DNA of 64,000 nt from Aquatica leii (taxonomy: Eukaryota; Arthropoda; Insecta; Coleoptera; Lampyridae), in assembly GCA_035610365.1 (NCBI GenBank), contig CM069436.1, positions 38,199,117 through 38,263,116 on the forward strand, written 5' to 3'. Of the stretch, positions 22,362-37,300 are shown in pieces. Numbering within the stretch: position 1 is the stretch's first letter; each line of letters opens with the position of its first letter. The notes below the pieces were generated by a model. The model worked only from the letters and a program-made list of their open reading frames with translations, made no database searches and was not told the origin of the DNA. A program made the position numbers and the translations under genes.

Positions 22362-25300
22362 CTGTAACAACGTTACAAATAAACAGAAAAAAGTAGAAAA
22401 CGCTCTATCTATACATGCTCAAAGCAGTTCATATTGTTACTAAAGCGGTCTCGATGGTTCGAGAAATGCCGGAAAGTTCTCGTATGTGTTACATAACTAG
22501 TAATGTACAATATAAATATTGTTAATACGTTAGTGTTGCAAACGTTGTTTAATAAATATTCAAGTTCAATTTTTGAGAACTCTAATTACGTTACAATTGC
22601 TGTCAGAAGTGGATTAATTAGTAAATTACAGATTAAACAAAAAAATAAATAAATAAAGGAGCAATGGCGTCAAAACAGCTTTGTGAATTGAAAGTTATAA
22701 ACATAAAAAAACTAGTAGTGTTACAACGACTTCGCGAAACAAGAAAGAACGGATTAAAACTGTTTACGACGAAACAAACATCAGAATGACAGCAGTGACG
22801 AAAAATAAAAACAAATGTATCAAATTTATGAAAACAGTGACCTTCTCGCGAAAGATAAGAGACTGACATGCGTGTTTTGTTATCAGACAATGTTACACTG
22901 TCGAAAAAAGATCCGCGTGTCTGGATAATGATTTACGGTTAAAATAATTGTACACAGTTCCGACAACAGCAAAATTGCCAAATCACACCAAAATGCGCAA
23001 AATATTCAACAACACCCAAAGCGCCTTCCATTAACAAAACGCAAAAAAATGTAAAAGACTAACAATGTCACGAAAAACAATATATCTACCCGTTGCCAAA
23101 AATACACAATACTCTAAACACATTATTTGGTGGTTCTCGATACAAAAAAACTTGAGTTCAGGATAGAGTCAGGTATATATCTCCTAGTTTATGGTAATGC
23201 TTTTAGACTATCATGCACCTGCAACGTTTGAAAGACTTTATGAAAACAGTACTGTCGAATTGTCGTAGCAAACATCTTTCAAACTTGGACTAATTATTCC
23301 AGACTTTGCAAAAGGTTTGTATAAGATCAGTCCGAAGAAATGCAATATATTCCAACGTAAGAGCAAATATTTGGTTCATATGATAGTCAAATTTGGCAAT
23401 CTTGAAATGAAGTACCAGAAGTAAAATATTTTTAGTGTAAATGGTGTATTATTTATTTAGAATAATATAAATGCGAGCTTTCGAACTTGGTCTAAGTTCT
23501 TCGTCAGGCAAAATTAAATTTAATTTAGACCAACTTCGAAAGCTCGCATTTATATTATTCTAAATAAATAATACACCATTTACCCTAAAAATATTTTAAT
23601 ATGTTTTATGGTGAAAGTTTTATGTCTAAAATAAGTACCAGAAGTTTGTTCATAATTTGCCAACATTGTCAAACCGTTAACACGATTGTCAGAAAACAGA
23701 CGCGTACACAAATGGAATGCGGAATGTGACCACCAAGAAAACAATCCTCATTTGAGGTTCGTTATGATCTGGAAACGCACTGATCGGTGACCTTTGAATG
23801 AAAGGTTACTGACGATGAAAATATGTCAACAGTGGACAACAACGATTTCGACGTTACCATTTAATGAATCTTCTAGTGGTCAATTTCAATAAAAAAGAAC
23901 TCTTCAGAAATACTAAGATAAGAACGTCTTCCGGGTTTGGACCGTGTCAATGTTGTAACCGAAGTCAACTTGTGAACCAAGCCAGATTCTAAACTCTAAA
24001 AAGGTAAGAAAGAAAACGATAAACTTGAAAAAGCAAACGAAAATCTAACGAAGAACCACTACAGAGTTAGGTAATCAACTTGTAAACCAAGCCAGATTCT
24101 AAACTCCATAAAAGTGACTTAAAAAGAAATAGGAAAAGTGAAGTACGGACAAGAGGGCAGAGAAGAGTATTACAAAAGAAACGGGTACGCGAGAGAAGAA
24201 GTGGATAGATTAAGAGAAGAGGGAGTAGGGGTAAGGGAAGAAATAATAAGGAGAGATAGTGACATTGAAAAACAAGAAAGATGGACAAAGATAAAAGAGA
24301 GCAGATATAACAGGAATTATAGAGATATCAAGGGTGAAGGGGTGCCAGGATTTTAAAGAATATAGAGAATAAAAACAACAAAAAGAAAAAAATGATAGCA
24401 CGGTTCAGATGTGGCAACGAGGAGTTAGGTAACAAATATTGGAAAAAAGAAGAAGAAAAGAGGTGCAGACTATGTGGAGAAGAGACGGAGGACCTTAACC
24501 ACATGAGAGAGAAATGCAGTGAACTCAGAGAAGAGGATATGAAAACAGAGGAAATCTTAAACGAAAACGGAAATGGTGCGGAGTGGATGGAAGAAGTATG
24601 GAGAAGGAGGAAAAAGTTAGGAGGAGAGAAGGGATAAGAAAATGTATTTAAAAAAAATAAATAAAAATTAAAAAAAAATAAATAAATAGAATGTAAATGT
24701 AAATATATAATGTAAGATAAAAAGGACTAATGACCGGGAACCAAAGAGGGGATAGCTCGAAACCATGATCACGATTGAAGTTATTAGGGTGTTTGATGAT
24801 TTCTATGCTCTCTCGAAATTTCCTGTTAAAAAAGAATAGAGATTTGGCCGTGGAAGCCTTCGCTATTATACTCTTCAGAAAACCCGAAAAAAGTTTTAAG
24901 GAGTCAATTGCACAAAATATGTTGCCAAAAATGTAGGACTTAGGCCACGAGTAAGAAAACTGCAATAAGACCATACAAAACGGCTATTCCTTTTGACAAA
25001 AATGCTGTGGATATATTGAGAATGGATTATTTTACCAAGTAGGCGAAAGCGTAATGCCTTTCTTAATCTAGAAGCGACTACCTTTGTCTCGTGCTAGTTA
25101 AGCTTTAGAACCCTTGGTATACCCATAGAGCTTAGTTGCGACCATTTTAAGTTCGATTTGTTTCAAAATGTATGTAGACTGTTCGACATTTATAAAACGA
25201 AGATCCATTTTATCTACAGTCAGATAGAATTGTTGAAAGAATGAACCGTACAATGAAAAAGTATTTATTAACAGTAGTCTTCAAGCATCAAAGAGATTGG

Positions 25301-28300
25301 AATACGTACATCAAACCTTTATACAAGAATTCAAGAGACATACACCAGTGACAACTTAAGAAAATAATCATTGTGATATATGATAAATTCCTTACAAATT
25401 GGAGCGTGCCAATAAACACATGATTATGGTACTCTTGAAGATGTGAGAATTGCCCATGCTTCTTGTAAGGGAGGTCTTTACCAACTTGATCAAACCATTC
25501 CTTACTTCAGTAATTAAAAAATGGAAATTACTAGTAGAAAATGAAAGTGGTAAACAATTAAAAACACTGAGATCAGACAGAGGTAGAGAGTATTTAAATA
25601 ACGATCTACAAACTTTCCTCTCTAGCTGTGGTGTGATATATCTAACCAGTGCTCCATACACACCTGAACAAAATCGAGTTGCTGAAAGGGATAACCGTGC
25701 AATTATGGAAAGAACTAGAACTCTTTTAAAAGATACAGGTCTAGATAAATCATACTGAGCTGAAGCGACTAACACAGCAGCAGACTTAAAAAATCTTTCT
25801 CCAAGAGTAGCGGTTAGTAACATGACCTCAGAAGAAAAACGTCTAATAAAAATGTCATTTGAGAATATTTGGGTATCGAGCTTTAGTTTACATTCCGGAC
25901 GGCACAAGAAAAAAGCTAGAATCAGAAAGCAGGGAGTTGATATTTGTAGGTTACTCTACAGATTCCAAGACTTTTAGACTAGTCGATCCTAAATGTCCTT
26001 CAAAATTATTATTTCTCGTGATGTCGTTTTTATAGAAAAAAAGCAGTTGAAATGATAGATAAGCAACCATGTGATATAGTTATAAATATTCCAATATTTT
26101 CGATGAAAATGAAGTCATGCTTGAAGATACGAACACAACTAAATGTAATAACAAAAGATGATACACAAAATGACAATGAAAATTGTGCATTACAAGATCA
26201 TATTGATGACAGACGTTATCCACAAAGAAACAGAAAGCCAAAAGATTTTTCAGTCTATAATGTGTTTTATGATGATCCTGAACCAAGACTGTTTCTGAAG
26301 CTCTAAATGGAAAAGAAAGAAAATTATGGAATATAAAAAATACACCTCATTTAAAGAAAATGACTACAATAAATAAACAATTAATGAATTTGTTCAAAAT
26401 CAAAAATTTAGGTCGAGTAGAACATATACAAGGTATACGCATACAAAGACAAGATATTATGTATTTAGACCAGTCACAATGCATCAACAACGTTTTAAAA
26501 AGATTTAATATGACGGATTGCAAGCCGGTGAGCACTGCATCCGTAACAGACTCTTGTGGGTTGCATCATGTATTTAGCAGTGACTTCTAACGCACTGGAA
26601 AGCAGCGAAGCGGGTTCTCCGATTAAAAGGTACAGCTGACTACTGTTTAAATTTCAGAAAACTGGAGAAAACTTAAGTGATTTCGTGGATGCAGACTGAG
26701 GCAACAGTCATGTGTTTAAACTTGTTGGTGCCGCAACGTACTGCGGCTTGTCTAGGACTGAAGCCGAGTACTATTAGCAATGGTACAAAAGAAGAAAAAT
26801 TCTTAAATAACTTGTTCAAAAAGTTGATTGACACCAACTGCACTATTACAATATTTAACGACAATCAATCAGCACAGAAGATGAGTGAAAATCATATAGT
26901 TATTAATAGAACAAAACACATTGATATTCCATACCACCATATAAACGAATAAAAGAGAATAAAAAGATGACAAGAAGTAAAACTAGAGTTAACTCATTTT
27001 AACCGTTTCGTACCTTAGGCTAGAAAGAACAGAAGTTCTAGAGAAAAAATCAGAGAAGTTAATGAAAAAATATTGTCTAACATAGAGTTCATACGAGGAC
27101 ATACTTCATCGTGTAAACCAAAACTTGATAATATCAAAAGATATAACCAAGTTTTTCAGATATAAGTTTAGAATAACTGATAAATTACGTGACCAACAAA
27201 CTTATCAGTCGAAGGACAGTCGCTTTACCAAGAGTCACAAAGAAATCTATGAATACCCCAGCAGTTTGGTAGGCTTGAAATTGTACTGTGTGCGCTTAAA
27301 CCACAACGTTATTTAGAGTTTACAGTAGACTATTTCTCAATACCGCCATAAAAATCAGAACCTCTACCGAAGGTTAGTTGTAGTTAACTGTCAACCTGAA
27401 TTTCGTTACAGCTTCATAAAAATCCACAGCACCATTTTCAAACAAGAAACCGACTGTATTATTTTAATGAAAATTTACTTTATTGCAAATTTTAGAACCT
27501 AAAAAATTGGCATTTAATATGTGTATTATACATAAGTGGTCAGCGAGGCTCTGATTGGTTAGTACTGAATTGGTAAACGCAACACTTTAGTCTCTGAAAA
27601 TAAGATTAAAATAATAATATTCACTGAAATATTCGTTTTGACAAAGAAAAAAAGAAAACGTGCATATAACAGTATTAATTACCATTTTTCTCAAAGCAAA
27701 AGCATTTCAAAATAATTGTGCTCATTATCTAAAAATCTAAAAACTTCTAAACTATTTAATATTATAATAATACACACTTTTTTAACTCGCATTCTACAAT
27801 TCTCGTAGATTTTCAAACTTCCTTCTTTATAGCCGTAAATACACTGAAGGTTCTATAAATTGAAAAAACGGAAAATCGATAACATTACAAAAATTGGAAC
27901 GCAAACACGGAAGTAAAAGTTGAAAACTAAAATCAATACAACAGCAAATTTACAAAATAGCGTAAAATTGTTACGTTAACCTGATTGCAGATATAACTTA
28001 AAACGATGTAAAGGAAATCAAAAAATCTTACCGCCTACAAAAATTATTCAACCACAACCTCTACTCAATATTATATAACAGCGTTTCACACAAGCTTCTA
28101 CAAGCACTCGAAAACGTTAGGAAGTAGGTAATAGTTATAAAATTATTTTACTGGCGATCATATGACTCGTGGAAATCAATAGTTCAAGTGGGAAATTTTC
28201 CTACATCATTCTTATTCTCTCGATCTTTATTTGTAGAATATAAAATTGACTTTTGAAGTTTATAAATCGAGAAACAGACTATCTAAACAAAAAAAGAAAT

Positions 28301-31300
28301 TGCACTCGGGATCTTAATAGACACAAAAACGTGAGACATTTTTTTGAGTTCAAACAACTAGGATAACTCTCCCGTAAACAGCAGTCAAAAATACGATTAT
28401 TAAATGAGTTGTAAGTTTCTCGTAAGACGGTTTCTACTATCCTGTCGATTATAGTTATTTTGTTATTGTTTTGTAGACTTTTGAAAAACAAACCAATCAT
28501 ATACAGTTAAATCATATACATGTAAAATTTTAATACTTTGTCATCGTTAAGTGACAAAGCGTTAATTAAAGTCCTTATACGGCGTGTAGAAAAAATTTTA
28601 AAACTGTAACAAATCAACTTTTAATATTAATTAAGTTTTTACTTTCCTATAAGGAAAGTATAGCGATCGCAATTTTTTTTCAAAAATTTTTTTTGCATAA
28701 TTTTACGTTTCAAGGTCTGAATCAGAAAAATGTATTTTTGACAAAAAAAATTTGAGTGTGTGTATGTGTGTGTGTAACGATGTACCCACGATAACTCTCG
28801 AACCAAAAGTCCTAGTAACTTGAAATTTGACATGGAGAGCATATTCTCTCGATTTTATGAAAAGATGGATCTGATAAAGAAACCGGAAGTGGGTGTATCC
28901 ACCATTTTTAACAGTTTTTCTTATATAATTTTGTACGTATGTAAATTATTCGAATTATTTTTACAGTTTCTTATAGAGATAATTCTTCCTAAGAATTTAT
29001 TCAAATCAAAAAAATTCTAACATTAACAGTTTATTAGATATTTTATTATAAAATCTTAAGCTTTCGCGGTTATTTTGTTTATGAATATAAGCGACTTTCG
29101 GCTTAGACCGCGTCGTAGTCTCTCCATGAGAGCCAAAACAAGAAGTAAAACTTCTTCTTGTTTTGTCGTTCGTGAACCCAAACAAACTGACGTTTCGCAA
29201 AACATTGCAGCTTGCAGAGTGGTATATGTCACTGTAGGAAAAAGAGATCGACGACGAACTATTTTTATATTGAACCAAACTTTATTCAAATTCGAAGTCT
29301 CAAAAAACGTGGATAAAATGCCAACACTGTAGCGGTTGGGCCCATGAAGCATGTGCCGGCGTAGAGACCGACGATACTGAAGTATTCTGATATGATTTAT
29401 GTAATGAATAATATGATTTTGATTTGTACAATAAATATTTTTGATAATAATCGTTAACTGATTTCTTTTTAAATATCAATACGCAGTATCCTGTTTTAAC
29501 CGACTAGGCGGCTAAAACAGGATACTTGGACTTATTTTTGAAGAACGCGTATATTTTTGTTACATTACTTGTATTTCAAAAAGCAAATAGTTGAAATTAA
29601 TGAGAAAACACTAATGAGATCATGTATAAAAATTTTCTAATATTCTTCAATTATTAAAAATGTTATAATATTCAACTAAAAACTTTTGCCCAACTCTCCC
29701 CTATTTGAGCTACAGCGTGTAGCGACATTTGTCGAAGTTGTATTATTTTTAACCTCTTTGATTTCATTACCTTCACCACCACAAACTAACCTACTAATGA
29801 ACAAATTATCGAGAAAAGATCGATCCTGACAACAGATTAATTTTGAAAAACATAGAATTTAATATCGATTAATCAAGTAAAATATTGATTCAAATTGAAA
29901 TCGATTCTTCTTAAAGTTCGATTTATTTATTCTTACGAAGATTATACCCGTTTATTTATACACGAAAATATTATGTATTAAAATAAATTACAGTAAATAT
30001 CTTTTTTGATACAAAATCATTGCACTGGTAATAAGTCTTTATAAATGTTTTAGCAATGATTTAAAACATTTATTATAATTGCGTTTCTTGGACATTTCGA
30101 CCAAAAAGAGATATTAAAAAAGCAACTATTTAAAATATCGATCGTATTTGCTAACAAGCCTAGTTTACACCGTTAACTATTTCAATCGAACTAACCAAAG
30201 TGTCCCGTTTTTTGTTTAGCTGAGTGTACATAAATACGAATATGTAAACAATTTTGAAACGCGGATCGTTCAATATATAGGTTTGTTAAGTCATCTATAT
30301 TTTCTAAAGTGTATAAACTTTCTTTTAGATAAAAGTTATAAAATATCAATCAATATATAAATCCGTTTTTATCTTTGAAAGTTGGTTTATGTCGGCCCGA
30401 AAAGCATAATTTTTCAAACCAACGACATATATTTGAAAATCGACCTTATACTTAATATAAAAAATTTAATCAAACTCTGGACCGGTTTCAGACGAGCTAA
30501 ACGTAGTTGATAACTTTAGCAAACAACAAATTAAAAAACAAGGCTTTGGCCCGCCTGGCCCAAAACCCGATCTGAGCTATAAAAAAAACCATTTGGGTCG
30601 GGTTTCAGGTAGAGTCTTTCAAATATCGACTGAGCCCGACCCGATTCCATCCCTAGTAGTGTGTTATTTAGTGCACAAAGATGTGTCTTTAAATCAACCT
30701 CAAAAGCTTCGGAAAGAATTAAATCAACTAAAGCGTTAGTTGCAAACAGCTACAGTAGAAAAAGTATTACACGATCTATTACAAAGTTTACTTCAGCCAA
30801 ATCAAGAGTAACTTAACCACTCTGTTTTCTACTACTACTATTCCTAAATTGTGCCAATTCGTCGTCTTAAACAATCTTCTAAGTCAGCAATAGCGGAAAA
30901 CATGATACAAACAAATCAAGTTTTGTTTGAAAGTGTTTTTAATTAGTATTAGCAAAAAATTAAGAAATCCGTTGATATATTTAAAAATCCTTTTAATATT
31001 AATCGAGATTCTAGTTTTCACCCGGATATTTGAAAATCAGTTTTATCGATCGAAAACCACTCTCAACTAGACAGTCTATAAAAGCGGAATTCCAAAGCGC
31101 AATCAATCAGTTTATTTCAGGGTCTGAAGATTCACTGCAACGAAATTGATGAGGTGTGACTTTGTAACCATCGTTTAAAAATCGATTGGTTGTTTAAGTA
31201 ATTTTTGGTAACGGACACAGTATTTGGATTGACGATTTTCATTTAATGTATTTTTTTTTGAATTTGTGTTAATGTGAATTTTAGATTGACTTTAATAAGT

Positions 31301-34300
31301 TATTTTACGATTTAAAATTCAAAGTTATAATTTAAATTGCTGATTTAGTTTTGTATGTTGTTACGCCGTGAAAAATTCCAGTGGTAATTTATGTTTCCCT
31401 TCTGAGATATAATCGTAATTAAATCTATTTTCGCCGTTTGTTTATTTTAAGTGGATTTAAAAGTTCTTTGTTCGAGTACATTTGTACTTGAATTTCTTTA
31501 TGTCAATCGTTTAGATTACGTGGAAAAAAAATTAAGTCATTATCTTAATTTATTAGGCAGTTTAAATTCTTGTAATATAATATTTTGTCAAATTAACAGT
31601 TTCACGTACAAGCGAAACGCTGTGTCCTAATAATATGACTATGACGTAATATGTACTGTTTGCCTCTTTATTGCACTTCTTCGCGAGAGTATTTTGGTGT
31701 TTGAGGTTTCGAACGCAGCCTTTGTGGAAAGGGCAGTCGACAAAAGTTGATATATAGGTGTGATTTTGGTAAATGAAAAAAAAGAGTTCGAAGTTGATTA
31801 GCAGACGTCAGAATGTAGTTAACGCAGGTGATAATTCACCTTTTATAGTAGTTACCGCGGAAGTAAGTGAAAATGGTACAGTGATGCTTAAGTGGAAAAT
31901 CAAACTTTCCTTTTTTTTTCGTAATTACGGTTCATGGAGATCACTGTTTTCCTAATTAATATCGCATGTTTCGTTAAGTGAATTTTGTGCGTGAGTTTGT
32001 TTCGCAATCTCATCTTTCGCCTTAGGGGCGGATCAATAATAATTCTTCCGTTGGTAAATTTATTCATCTGGATTTGGTACCCTATCGAGGTCCCGGACGT
32101 TCTGCTGACCTACGCTAACCAAAAGCCCGTCTTCGAGTAAATCAAGGTATTTATTTTGCACCATCTATTGATATGTGAAATTTACGTTTACGCGATTAAG
32201 TGTTAAAAGCTTTGAATTTTCAAGTAAAAAAAAAAATTACAAGTGTCTCGAAGTTATCGTTAATGTAACTAATTAATGACCGTATTTTACGGTACTGTTT
32301 TATCCCAAGTTTAAAATTTATTAAACGGGACCGAATTATCGATTCAAATTATATATATATAAATTAGTTTATAAGTTTATTTCATTTTGTTTTTGTATTA
32401 TATCGACACACACACGGCCGTGATCATAGATGTTTTAAGATTGATTAATATCGTATTGTTTATTTCTTTAAAATTCTGTATTGTGTGTTTTATAATTTTG
32501 TTTGTGTATTTTATTTCATTAAGTGTAAATTTTGTTTTGATCTAACGTGCATTCACGTAATTTTTCTATTATTTTGCTACTGTTTTGTGTGATTAATTTT
32601 GTCAATTTCAATTCAATTATTTTATTTTATTATTTTATTCATTTTGTTTTATTTTGTTCAAATAAATGTTAAATTATTAAATTGTAAAGAGCTTTTAATT
32701 CCGTCGGCCTCCGCGTGTGTAACTTTATTAGTTTATTTTAGATTTTAGCAAATGCACCCTCTAAGGTAAGTCCATTGGGGGTGCATACTACAGAAGCGGA
32801 CTTATGGTTGGCAAGGGTCATTAGTCCATTAAGCTTTACTCCTTCCTGGCGCCCTTTGATTTCGACATTATTATTTATCGATTTTGTGTTTTCGACAAGT
32901 CAATCCATTTCGATCACGAAACTTTTAAATAAAACCCACCCCGTCTCCATTGAGCTAGTGGCACAACCCCCGTTTATGTTACTACATTGCAGGCAGTGAC
33001 TTTGTGTTAATTTTGGAATGTAACAACTTTGTTCATTATCAATGCATTCTGCAGCCGACTATACATTTTTCAAAATAAAATCTGGTATTTGTTAGTCTTC
33101 AATGGCGATTAAAAATAAAGAAATAGAAATAGCAATTTTTTTATCAATTTGAATTCAAAAACTAGAAAAACAGTAGACGTATTAAATTTAAAATAAAAAG
33201 TAAAAAAAATTAAAAAAGATAAAGAGGAAAAACAAAACCAAAAAAGATACTATAAAAATTTTGAAAACAAAAATTAAAGAAAAACAACGCATCGAATAAA
33301 ACTAAACACTCATATTAAGAGTAAAACATCAAATAATTAAAGAAACAAAATTAAAAACACTGTATAAATTTAGTGCAACAAAGAAAATAAATAGTATAAA
33401 ACAAGTTTACGTGTTACATAAAAAAAAACATCGATTTTTTCTACAAATGAATTTAAACTTAATTTAGTTTAAAAGTTAAAAATTTTACGTCAGAACTGTT
33501 AGTTTTATTTTGATTGTTCAGTTTTATTCAATAGGTTAATTTTCATTCCATTGTTTTTAAACCAAAATCTTCAATCTTTAAATCTTTGAAACTAAATTAC
33601 ATTCGTTATTTTTTTTATTCTTTTTTTTACCAAAGACTTTGACTTGTTAAGAAAAAAATCTAATTCACATTCCTGAAATAATCGATGGCATTTTCCACTT
33701 TAGTGTCTTTAATTTATTCTTTAAAACTGTAATTTTTATTTTAAATTTAAAAGTTGACGATTCTTTAACATCACTTTTTTTTCAGTTTTTGTATCAAAAT
33801 CTTTAAATCGATAAGAAAAATCCCTATTTTCATTTCTCAATTTTTTATTTTTAGTCACCAACAATCAACAAAGAGTAAATTTCAATGCTAAAAACATAGT
33901 ACCGTTAATTGCGAAATCAAAAATGTATTATATACTATAAGTGTAATGCATTGATAATGAACGAGAGACATACTTTTATATTAATTTTTTGTGTTAAATG
34001 AATGTTGGTGATTAAAGTATTGTTCTTCTTCACAATAAAAAAAAATTGAAGTAATTGTTATTTGAATAACATTAGACAATGCTTAGAAATAAAATTAATT
34101 TAATTCTATAGTAAAGGAGGCTATTTACGGAATATACAGTTAAGTACCGATTGAATAGCATTATAATACAAAAAAAAACAGAAAATGTTTTAGAGAAACA
34201 AATACCTTACAAATTTATTATAAAATACGCAATTGTATTACAACCTTGAACATACAACAATAAAGAAAATAATCTTTCATAGTTTTGAGACAATACGAAG

Positions 34301-37300
34301 TAAAATTTACGTAAACCATTTAAAGTCTGTATTCTAATAGATACAGATAAACTTTGTTTATGCAATTGCAATTATATGTTTGTACTTAGAAGCAGGTTGT
34401 GTCCTGTTTTTTCCTTTTTTGAGTGTACCAATAATGTGTCAAAGTAAAATATCTCCCTTATTATACACAACATTTAAAAAAATATTTATTCTTAGAGTTT
34501 TATATTTTAAAATTATTCTGAACTATTCGATAATACCTACTACCTAATTTTAAACTCGACATCATGCAGAGAATTAAGTTCTCCATCGAAATGATATAAC
34601 ATGTAACTATTCCAAAGGCAATATCTTATATTGACAAAATACACTTTTCGACGACTATTAATATAAGATTATTTGTTGATAATCTTCTACGCTTGCTATT
34701 ATTCTACAAAAACTATTGCAAATTCTAGCAAACAAATAAATGAGATATATTTCTAAAAATAAATAAATGCATATTTAATACAAGCAACAAAAAATACCAA
34801 ACAAAAAAAATTACACGATAAGAAACAATTAACAGTACAAACAATTCTAATAAGAACAAAGAAACGTAAAAACAAAATTAAATAATTGTTGAATGAATAA
34901 CCATTTTCAAAGTGACCCTCACCAGAATTGATACTTCTCTGTAATCGATTTTCAAGGAAATCACTAACATTTCCCAATGTCTTGGATTAAATAATTTGAA
35001 AAATTTGTGTAATTCTATTTTTTATATCATTCCTTATAGTGAGTGGTGTTCGATAAACTACATCTTTAATGTAACCCCATCAAAAAAAGTCAATTGTGAA
35101 CAAGTTAGGTGATCGTGGTCATTCAATTGAACCGCTTCTTCCAATCCAACTTTGTGAGAATGTAGCATTAAAATTATGATGAATAGAACCAGTGTGATGA
35201 ACAGAAGCACCATCATGCAAATACCACATCCTCTCTAAAATATTCTGTGGATTAATTTTAAGTAATCGAGGAAAGTGAATTTGCAAATACTCCAAATAAA
35301 TTTGGTCATTCACAGTACCGTCAAAAAAGTAGGGTCCTATTACATAATCTTCGATAATACCACCTAATACATTTAAAGACCACCTAACTTGACTTTTGGT
35401 TTCTATAGTCAGGACAAAATAAAAAAAACCAGCATCTACATTTGTCATCTGTTGAGTCCATTTACAAAATGCCATTTTTTTTGTTTATCATTTTCACTTA
35501 ACTCTTGCAATAGCTAAATATGATGGGTGAATTTTATTTTTGTTAAGAATCCTCCTTGTAATAGATTGACTAATATCTAATTGTTGCAATAAGTTTCTAC
35601 CACTTACATGGGGATTCGCATTCATAGCCAAAAGTACATTCAAGTTATTTTCTTCATTTTGTTCTAACGTTTTTATCGTACGCCACATTTCACGTTCGTT
35701 TAAAAACGGTTGTCTTCTTTCGGAAAACTGCTCTTGGTACATTCCTTGAGCCAACAGACAGTTTTTGTCACTTGCTCCAAGCACATAAATCATATCAACC
35801 ATCTCTTCAGCAGAAAAATTCATTCTAATGCAAGATTATAACTGTTTCATCGACTTTCACAATAGAGCATTCAAGATTTGTTTGTCAGAATGCGCAATTC
35901 TTTTCATAGCATAGTAGATTACCAATAAATAATCTAATGTTGATAGTTATATGCTATATCAATGTGATAGAAAATGTAATTGTCTGCAAGATGTTAAATT
36001 CCAAACTTAAGTCGTTACATTTAAAATAATAGATAGAGTTTTGTCCCTTTGAAGTTCTGAATCTTTGACCTTTAACACCCTATAATACACAATTCCGTGT
36101 TCTGTGGATATCTCACATCAAAATATCGTTTCGATAGAAGCTTTTGTTTCTCAAAAAGATTCTACATGCTTTAAAGTTATAGATTTGGAAAAAAAAATTT
36201 TAAAGGTGCTTATAATTTTGTAAAGACTACTTCAAGACGTTAAATTCCAAATTTAAGTCGCTCCATTAAAAACAAATAGTTTTGCCCCTTTGAAGTTCTG
36301 AATCTTTGACCTTTAACACCTTATATTACACAATTCCGTATTCTGTGGATACCTCATGCCAAAATATCATTTCTATATAAGCTTTTGTTTCTCAAAAGGA
36401 TTCTACATTCTTTAAAGTTATAGATTTGGAAGAAACATTTTAAAAATGCTTATAATCAGTCCCGCGCCGTACATAAGGGCAAAGTCGTGTAGTGTACAAC
36501 GGCGCCGAAAAGCCTCAAAACTCAAAAGTAAAAAAAAGATGAAGCAACAAACAATATTGTCAAAACAAAATTTATAATGATAAAAAACCAGTAAGGAATT
36601 GCTAGCTATACATTGTTTTTTATTTTTACTCTTTGAGAGAAGGGAACCGAATTACTTCTCGAAAATAATATATTTTCCAAATGAGAGTACGCAATAATAA
36701 CATTTATTCGATCGAATACGTAATACGTAACATGATAACACTAATTCTGTGAAGTCAAACAAATCTGTTTGAGCTTGAAATTTGGCTTGCAACGAGCCAA
36801 CGAGCAAACAAGCGTTTTTTTTTCCTGTCTGAGCTTGCAATGTACGAAACTTTATATATTTAAGCGCTGCATCGGTCGCGATTTCATTTGTTGCCTGATG
36901 CCCGATCAATAATTAACTTAGCGAAGTGAAAAGGTGCAAGGAGTAAAAGATATCTGCTTTTGAAACTTTAGTTTTTTGTAGCTTTACAGACTTTATAGTG
37001 ATGTGTTTTATGTTGTGAATTAAAGTGAGTTCATCTAAAATTTATTTTCTATTTTAGATTTGACTATATAAACATCATTGTTAATTGAAGTAAATAGAAA
37101 CAGAATAATTGATAAGCACTAATATTACTATTTATAAAAATTCATAAATTTTTAAATAACTTGAAATAAGTAATGTTGAAACAATACTTTCGAGTTTGAG
37201 ACGTCGAAACATTTCCATTTTTCATGAATAATTTGTCAATTTGTTTACTTACGTATTAATTTGTTTATAGTATACAGGGTGTCAGAAAAAAAGAAGATAT

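Noticed and set aside
24067..24401. Leucine/phenylalanine-rich minus-strand frames
   Set aside because: Complement of the purine-rich LINE ORF2 tail.
25392..25907. 171-codon minus-strand open frame
   Set aside because: It is the complement of the copia integrase, whose conserved residues are on the plus strand; the minus translation resembles nothing.
29006..29352. Minus-strand frames of 90-98 codons
   Set aside because: The zinc-motif similarity is on the plus strand; the minus frames are its shadow.
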